Source of the DNA: Metridium senile
Lineage: Eukaryota > Cnidaria > Anthozoa > Actiniaria > Metridiidae
DNA: 64,000 nucleotides
Assembly (NCBI GenBank): GCA_949775045.1
Contig: OX459106.1
Span: 2,468,727 to 2,532,726, forward strand
Direction of reading: 5' to 3'
This document shows positions 25,801 through 31,800 of this stretch, in pieces (the first letter of the stretch is position 1; the number at the start of each line of letters is the position of its first letter). Position numbers and translations under genes: made by a program. The notes below the pieces were generated by a model. The model saw only the letters and a program-made list of their open reading frames with translations. It was not told the DNA's origin and did not search any database.

Positions 25801-28800
25801 GAACGATGACAAAATTGAAGGTACGTACTATCATTATCATTACATCATCCTCATCATCATCACCATCATGTTCATCATGTTCATCCTCATCAGCAACATC
25901 ATCATCATCAACAGTAGCAGCAATAACTGCATCATCATCATCAGCAGCAGCATCATCATCATTATAAGGCAGCATCATCATCTTCATCATCAACATTATC
26001 ATCATGTTCATGATCATCATCATGTTCATCATCATTATCATCATCAGCAGCAACATCGTCATCACCATCATCATCATGTCCATCATCATCATCATCAACA
26101 TCATCATCATCATCATGTCCATCATCATCATCAGCATCAACATCATCATCATTATCAGGGCAGCAGCATCATCATCTTCATCATCAACATTGTTATCATG
26201 TTCATGATTATCACCATCATCATGCTCATTATCATCATCATCATCATCATCATGTTTATTATGATCATGATGATTATCATCATCAGCATCATCATGTTCA
26301 TCATCATTATCGATCAGCAACGTCATCATTATCATTGACAACCGCTTTACTTTTTAAATTAACGTATTCTTAAGTATTAACTAGTGTATTCTATCATAGA
26401 ACCAAAGTTGGGAAAAAGATGGTGGCACCATCACAATCACCATCAACACCATCACCATCACCATTACGGCAAACGTGGTGAACAAAAGGCAGACTTCAAA
26501 AAAGACGAGCTTCGAGGTAGGCGGATATCAACTTAGGCTTGGACAAGGCCTACTCTAGCCTCCTCCGCAGGCAACTTCTCGCCTTTTAACGCTTGTTTGC
26601 TTTTTTGGGGTTCCTGTGGCCGAGAAAGGACTTGGGACGAATTGAGGGGAGGGGAAGAAAAGAAATCTTCTCTTTTCTCGACAAAGGAAGCCCAATATAG
26701 AAAGGAAGTCCGAATTCCGGTTGGGTTGCCTGCCTCTGACATCATTTTGAGCGATCTAAGATCTTAGAATACTTTTCCATATTTGAGTTGCCAATCTTTG
26801 GGGATCTTAGGCGATCTTAGGCTATTTTATGAAACAATATTTAATAGCAATATATTTATAATATTTATAACAACATTTAACGATTTCGATCGAATTTCTT
26901 CAACTATTGTTGTAAATCATTCAAGAATACTAAAACGTTATTCTAATCTGAGCTTGGTTGTAGAAATTAAGTCGTTGCATGTGTCCTTTTTCTGTTTAGA
27001 CGATGCTGAAAATGACGCAGAGGTCGGAGAACCGGACGACGAGGAGGCTGACGATGAGGAAGCGAATGAAGTGCAAGCGAACGATGACAAAATTGAAGGT
27101 ACGTACTATCATTATCATTACATCATCCCCATCATCATCCCCATCATGTTCATCATCATCATCCTCATCAGCAACATCATCATCATCAACAGTAGCAGCA
27201 ATAACTGCATCATCATCATCAGCAGCAGCAGTAGCATCATCATTATAAGGCAGCAGCATCATCTTCATCATCAACATTATCATCATGTTCATGATCAACA
27301 TGATCATCATCATTATCATCATCAGCAGCAACATCAGCAGCCACATCGTCATCACCATCATCATGTACATCATCATCATCACTCATTATCATCATCATTA
27401 TCATCATGTCCATCATCATCAGCATCAACATCATCATCATTATCAGGGCAGCAGCATCATCATCTTCATCATCAACATTGTTATCATGTTCATGATTATC
27501 ACAATCATCATGCTCATTATCATCATCATCAGCAGCATCATCATCATCTGCATCATCATCATGTTTATTATGATCATGATGATTATCATCATCATCATCA
27601 TCATGTTCATCATCATTATCGATCAGCAACGTCATCATTATCATTGACAACCGCTTTACTTTTTAAATTAACGTATTCTTAAGTATTAACTAGTGTATTC
27701 TATCATAGAACCAAAGTTGGGAAAAAGATGGTGGCACCATCACCATCACCATCACCACCGTCACCATACACAACACCATCACCATTACGGAAAAAGATAA
27801 ACTCGGTTCACTGATAGCTTAAGTTAATTCGTTATCTAGACGTCAAGATAAAACATGAAACAATTAAAGTAAAATGCACCGCAATTAGATTGTTACCTAC
27901 TGACGTTACGAACGTCGAAGAGTCTTGCACCCATGTGAATGTGAAACTAAGTTTTTAGCTAATGGCGCTCTTAATTAAATTCATAATTAGTGTGATCTTC
28001 TAGCGAGTTGATTTTACTTGAATAAAGTGTAAACAAAAATCATTTCATATTTCTTATTCCTTAATTTGTGGAGAGAAAGATGTATTATTTATATGAAAAG
28101 AAAAATGAAATGCATGTGAAAAGATGGGGAGAGGAGAGGAAAGGAGAGAACAAGCTAATTGCCAACGAGGCAGCCGAGCGATAGCATGCGTGCAAGCGTT
28201 TCTTTCCCCTCCACCTCCCTTCGTTTTTTGTACTCGTCTTATCGGTAACACAGCAATCCCAAAACAGCTTTTTCCGTTCCCCAAAAAAGTAACGTTTGGA
28301 AGGATACCGAGCGAAGACGCTAATTATTATTAAAAAATAACTAGACGCTCTTCTAGCGTGTACTTGATGTGCTAGATAAAATCAGGCTACATAGGCACTG
28401 GCTGAAGCAAATTCAGCAAGTCATCAGTGAACAAGTATTATTGTACCTCTAAACAATTAAACACATTTAAATTTACTCTGACTCAAGGTCATCCAAATGC
28501 ACTTTTTGTCAAATAGCATAGTTGTTGCTTGTCATCTTGCAATCTTGATAATGTTAAACTGGAGAATATCCCTAGCTAGATATTATATAATACTTTTTCA
28601 ACAATATAAATGGAAACTAGCAAGTAAACTAGACAGTATAGTCTGCGTCAGTGTTTGATAGAAAAGATAGGTAATAGAATGACATTTTTAACACCGTAAA
28701 AACAATTTTTTTAAACTTAACTTTACTAATGATTTGAGCTTCAGCCCTTCATCAGTACTTTAAATGTCAGTAATGTTGAGTCAACATTTTTTACGGTGTT

Positions 28801-31800
28801 TCAAATGTCATTCTATTACCCATCGTTTATATCAATGACTGACACAGCCTACACTAGTTTACTCGCTAGTTTCTATTTCTATTTTTTACGGTGTTACACA
28901 TTTCATTCTATTACCTATCGTTTATATCAAACACTGACACAGCCTATACTAGTTTACTCACTATAGTTTCCATTTATCTGTCAACAATACAATTGTATTT
29001 ACCTTGAAGTCCAAGGTTCTCTTTTGGTTCCAGTGCAATGGCCAGCAACAGTAAATGTCTGCCTAGTAATTCCAGGTTATTTTCCACAACATAAAACTGA
29101 TAATGATATGGTATTACTATTAGTTAGTTAATGAGCTCAAAGTATACATTATACACTTAATGACTGGTCCCGAGGGAAACAGTTAGTTTTGTTTCCCGAG
29201 AATCTCAATGTTTCCCGAGGCTCCGCCGGGCTGAGGGAAACATTGGGATTTGAGGGAAACAAATCTAACTGGTTTCCCGAGGGATCAGTCATTAAGTGTT
29301 TTGTTATATATAAGCTAATCATTTTAGACAAGTAAATTACGAAAAATTGAATTTTTATTCAATGCGCTGGGCACTTGTATCCCGGTCGTGATACAGTTAG
29401 ATTTAACTAGTATCACGTGAGCATCTATCAACCAATGAGAATGCTCGTTATATAGTCAAAATGATTAGCTATATAAACAATATAATTTAATTTACGGTAG
29501 ACAATTTTCCAGGAAAATTGAATGGTTGTTTTTTGAACATGGATTGCATAATTATATATTTCTATTTTGTCATTAAAATTTTTTCTATTTTTAGTTGAAT
29601 TTGTTTGAAGACTTGGTCAGTCAGACTATAATCTACAGAGAGCATCAAATTAACTGAATTGTTCACAGTCTAACAAAATAATTGACTCTAGACTTTCATT
29701 TTAAATACATGTTTTATCAACCAGTATTGACCTACTAGCCAACCATCAGGTTAGATGTGAATATTTTGTCGTTACACTGCCGTGTTATGCGTATGTAAAG
29801 AGCGTGAGTAAATGATACTCTGGGCGCGTGTATAGAATTGTTATATTGGTTCTGAAGACTAATAAGTCATTATTCGGTAGAATTCTACCACTATCCCTGG
29901 TGACTAGACTTTATTAATCAAACTACTCACACGACTTTCTCAGCATTGTTCAGCTGTTTTAAAAAAACTTGATATTGACTTTTTTGAACGTTGCTGCATA
30001 ACCTGGATGTCCCATGGTCATTTCAGTCATAACAGGTTCCCATTTAAATCTGTACTTTTCCATTTAAATCTATACTTATGCAAATTGTGTTGATGTGTGC
30101 TAAACACACAGATCAACCAATCAGAGTATATTATTTCTGAAGTGAACTTCTCTGATTGGTTGATCTGTGTGTTTACTTAGCACACATCAACACAATTTGC
30201 ATAGGTACAGATTTAAATGGGAAAGTACAGATTTAAATGGGAACCTGTTTCATCCAAATATGTCACATGCAGTGGTACCTCTATTAAGCGGTCACCCTTG
30301 GGACTTTCCAAAGTGGCATCGGAATAATAGAGGTTGGCCACTGAATAGAGGTATAGAATAGGTATAGGAATAGATTTGGGCCTTTTTATTGTGGCCGCCT
30401 AATAGAGGGTGACTGCTTAATGGGTGACCTCTTAATAGTTGACTGCTTAATAGAGGTACCACTGTAGTTTGAATTGAAAAACAAAGACGAGCTGATCCTT
30501 ATCTACCGACTGTAAACAGTTAACAGGTTTAAAGTGAATTTGATAGTATATTACGAGTCTCAGTACAAACTCTCCTTCCTCTTCTGATTGGTTCACACCC
30601 ACAGGAAAAATATGTTAATTCCCAATTTGTGAAAATATAGTTGGTGTTTTCAGGGATTTTCATGTGTATTCATTGGTAAAGTGGTACCAAACCTGTTCAT
30701 GAGACAAAAAAATCCCATTTATTTCCCAAGAAAATCACAATAATTTCAAATTGGAATTTAATAATTTTCCCTGTGACCTACTTACATTGATTTGTCTTTT
30801 CTTCCATCTCTTTGAATATGCCAAGGTTTTTAGTATATGTCGACAGTCACCGGCTCCAACCATGAGTATATTAAGGGTACCTATACAATAAATATAGACC
30901 ACTTTCATAAATACCATAATATGTACCTGAAAATGATTTTTCAAGTAAACAGATATTTTAATATTTTAGCACTGTCATATGAAAGAACCACCTGAAATAG
31001 GCATGTTTGGAAGGTTTTGATGCTCTTTCTAAAATACCAAAGAATGAAAAATGTAGTGATTTGTATGTAATTTTCTACTGAGGCCTTTGATGCCTCGTTT
31101 TGGTGTTTTTCTGATTTTTCAAACTCTTATAGCTTCTTGCAAATTTAATCATTTTTTCTCAAACTTTCATAAGTTATTGTTATGGTGAATGTCTATCATA
31201 TGATAGCTTTCTTTTTCTTAAAACATCAATTTTAAAAATTATGATAATTTGTGGCGGCCATTTATGAAAGTCGTCTATAGTAAAACACAGTAAAACTACT
31301 GCTCTGAAGTCCTGAATAACAGTATTTCCTTAGTCATTTCTATCAAAAGTGAACTGCTGCGAGCTCTTTACATAATACAGCAAAAACCCGCATAAAAGAA
31401 CAAGTGGATTAAGAACACTCAGGCTGAAATTTGGTCAATAAAGTACCATATACATAAAAACAATATGTAAGATATATAAGAACAAAATCAGCTTGAGCCG
31501 AAAATCGTGTGTTCTTTTATGCGGGTTTTTACTGCATTCCACAGGCAGCCCAATCTTGGCTATTCAGTAAGCGAATATATGTAAGCATTGAGTTGTACGT
31601 TTTTAGTAATGTTACCTACATGTATGTGATTCGAGATTGAATCTCCAATGTGATTGAATACAGATATGTGATACCTAAGTTTAGAATCGCACTAGAATTC
31701 CATATCGAAAGCATTGTTGTGTGTATAAATTGGCCATAACTCTTTTCGAGAAGTCGCAGCATTTATATAATTGTCAATGAAATACCTATATGTCTCTGTT

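Larger units (their letters stand above)
25184..27785 (+). repeat. Tandem duplication, unit about 1.3 kb, within the His-rich gene
   Basis: The unit from AAGGCAGACTTCAAAAAAGA in exon 2 through the peptide of exon 4 recurs from 26488 through exon 6. Both copies contain the intron with an inverted CTAGCCTCCTCCGCAGGCAA segment (copy 2 lacks part of it), the acidic exon and the CAT-repeat intron. Near identity suggests a recent event. Confidence 0.88.

Noticed and set aside
25676..26338. His-rich open frame running through exon 3 into the CAT intron
   Set aside because: A GTACGT donor and matching acceptor remove it, and the same occurs in the second copy; the reading is intronic.
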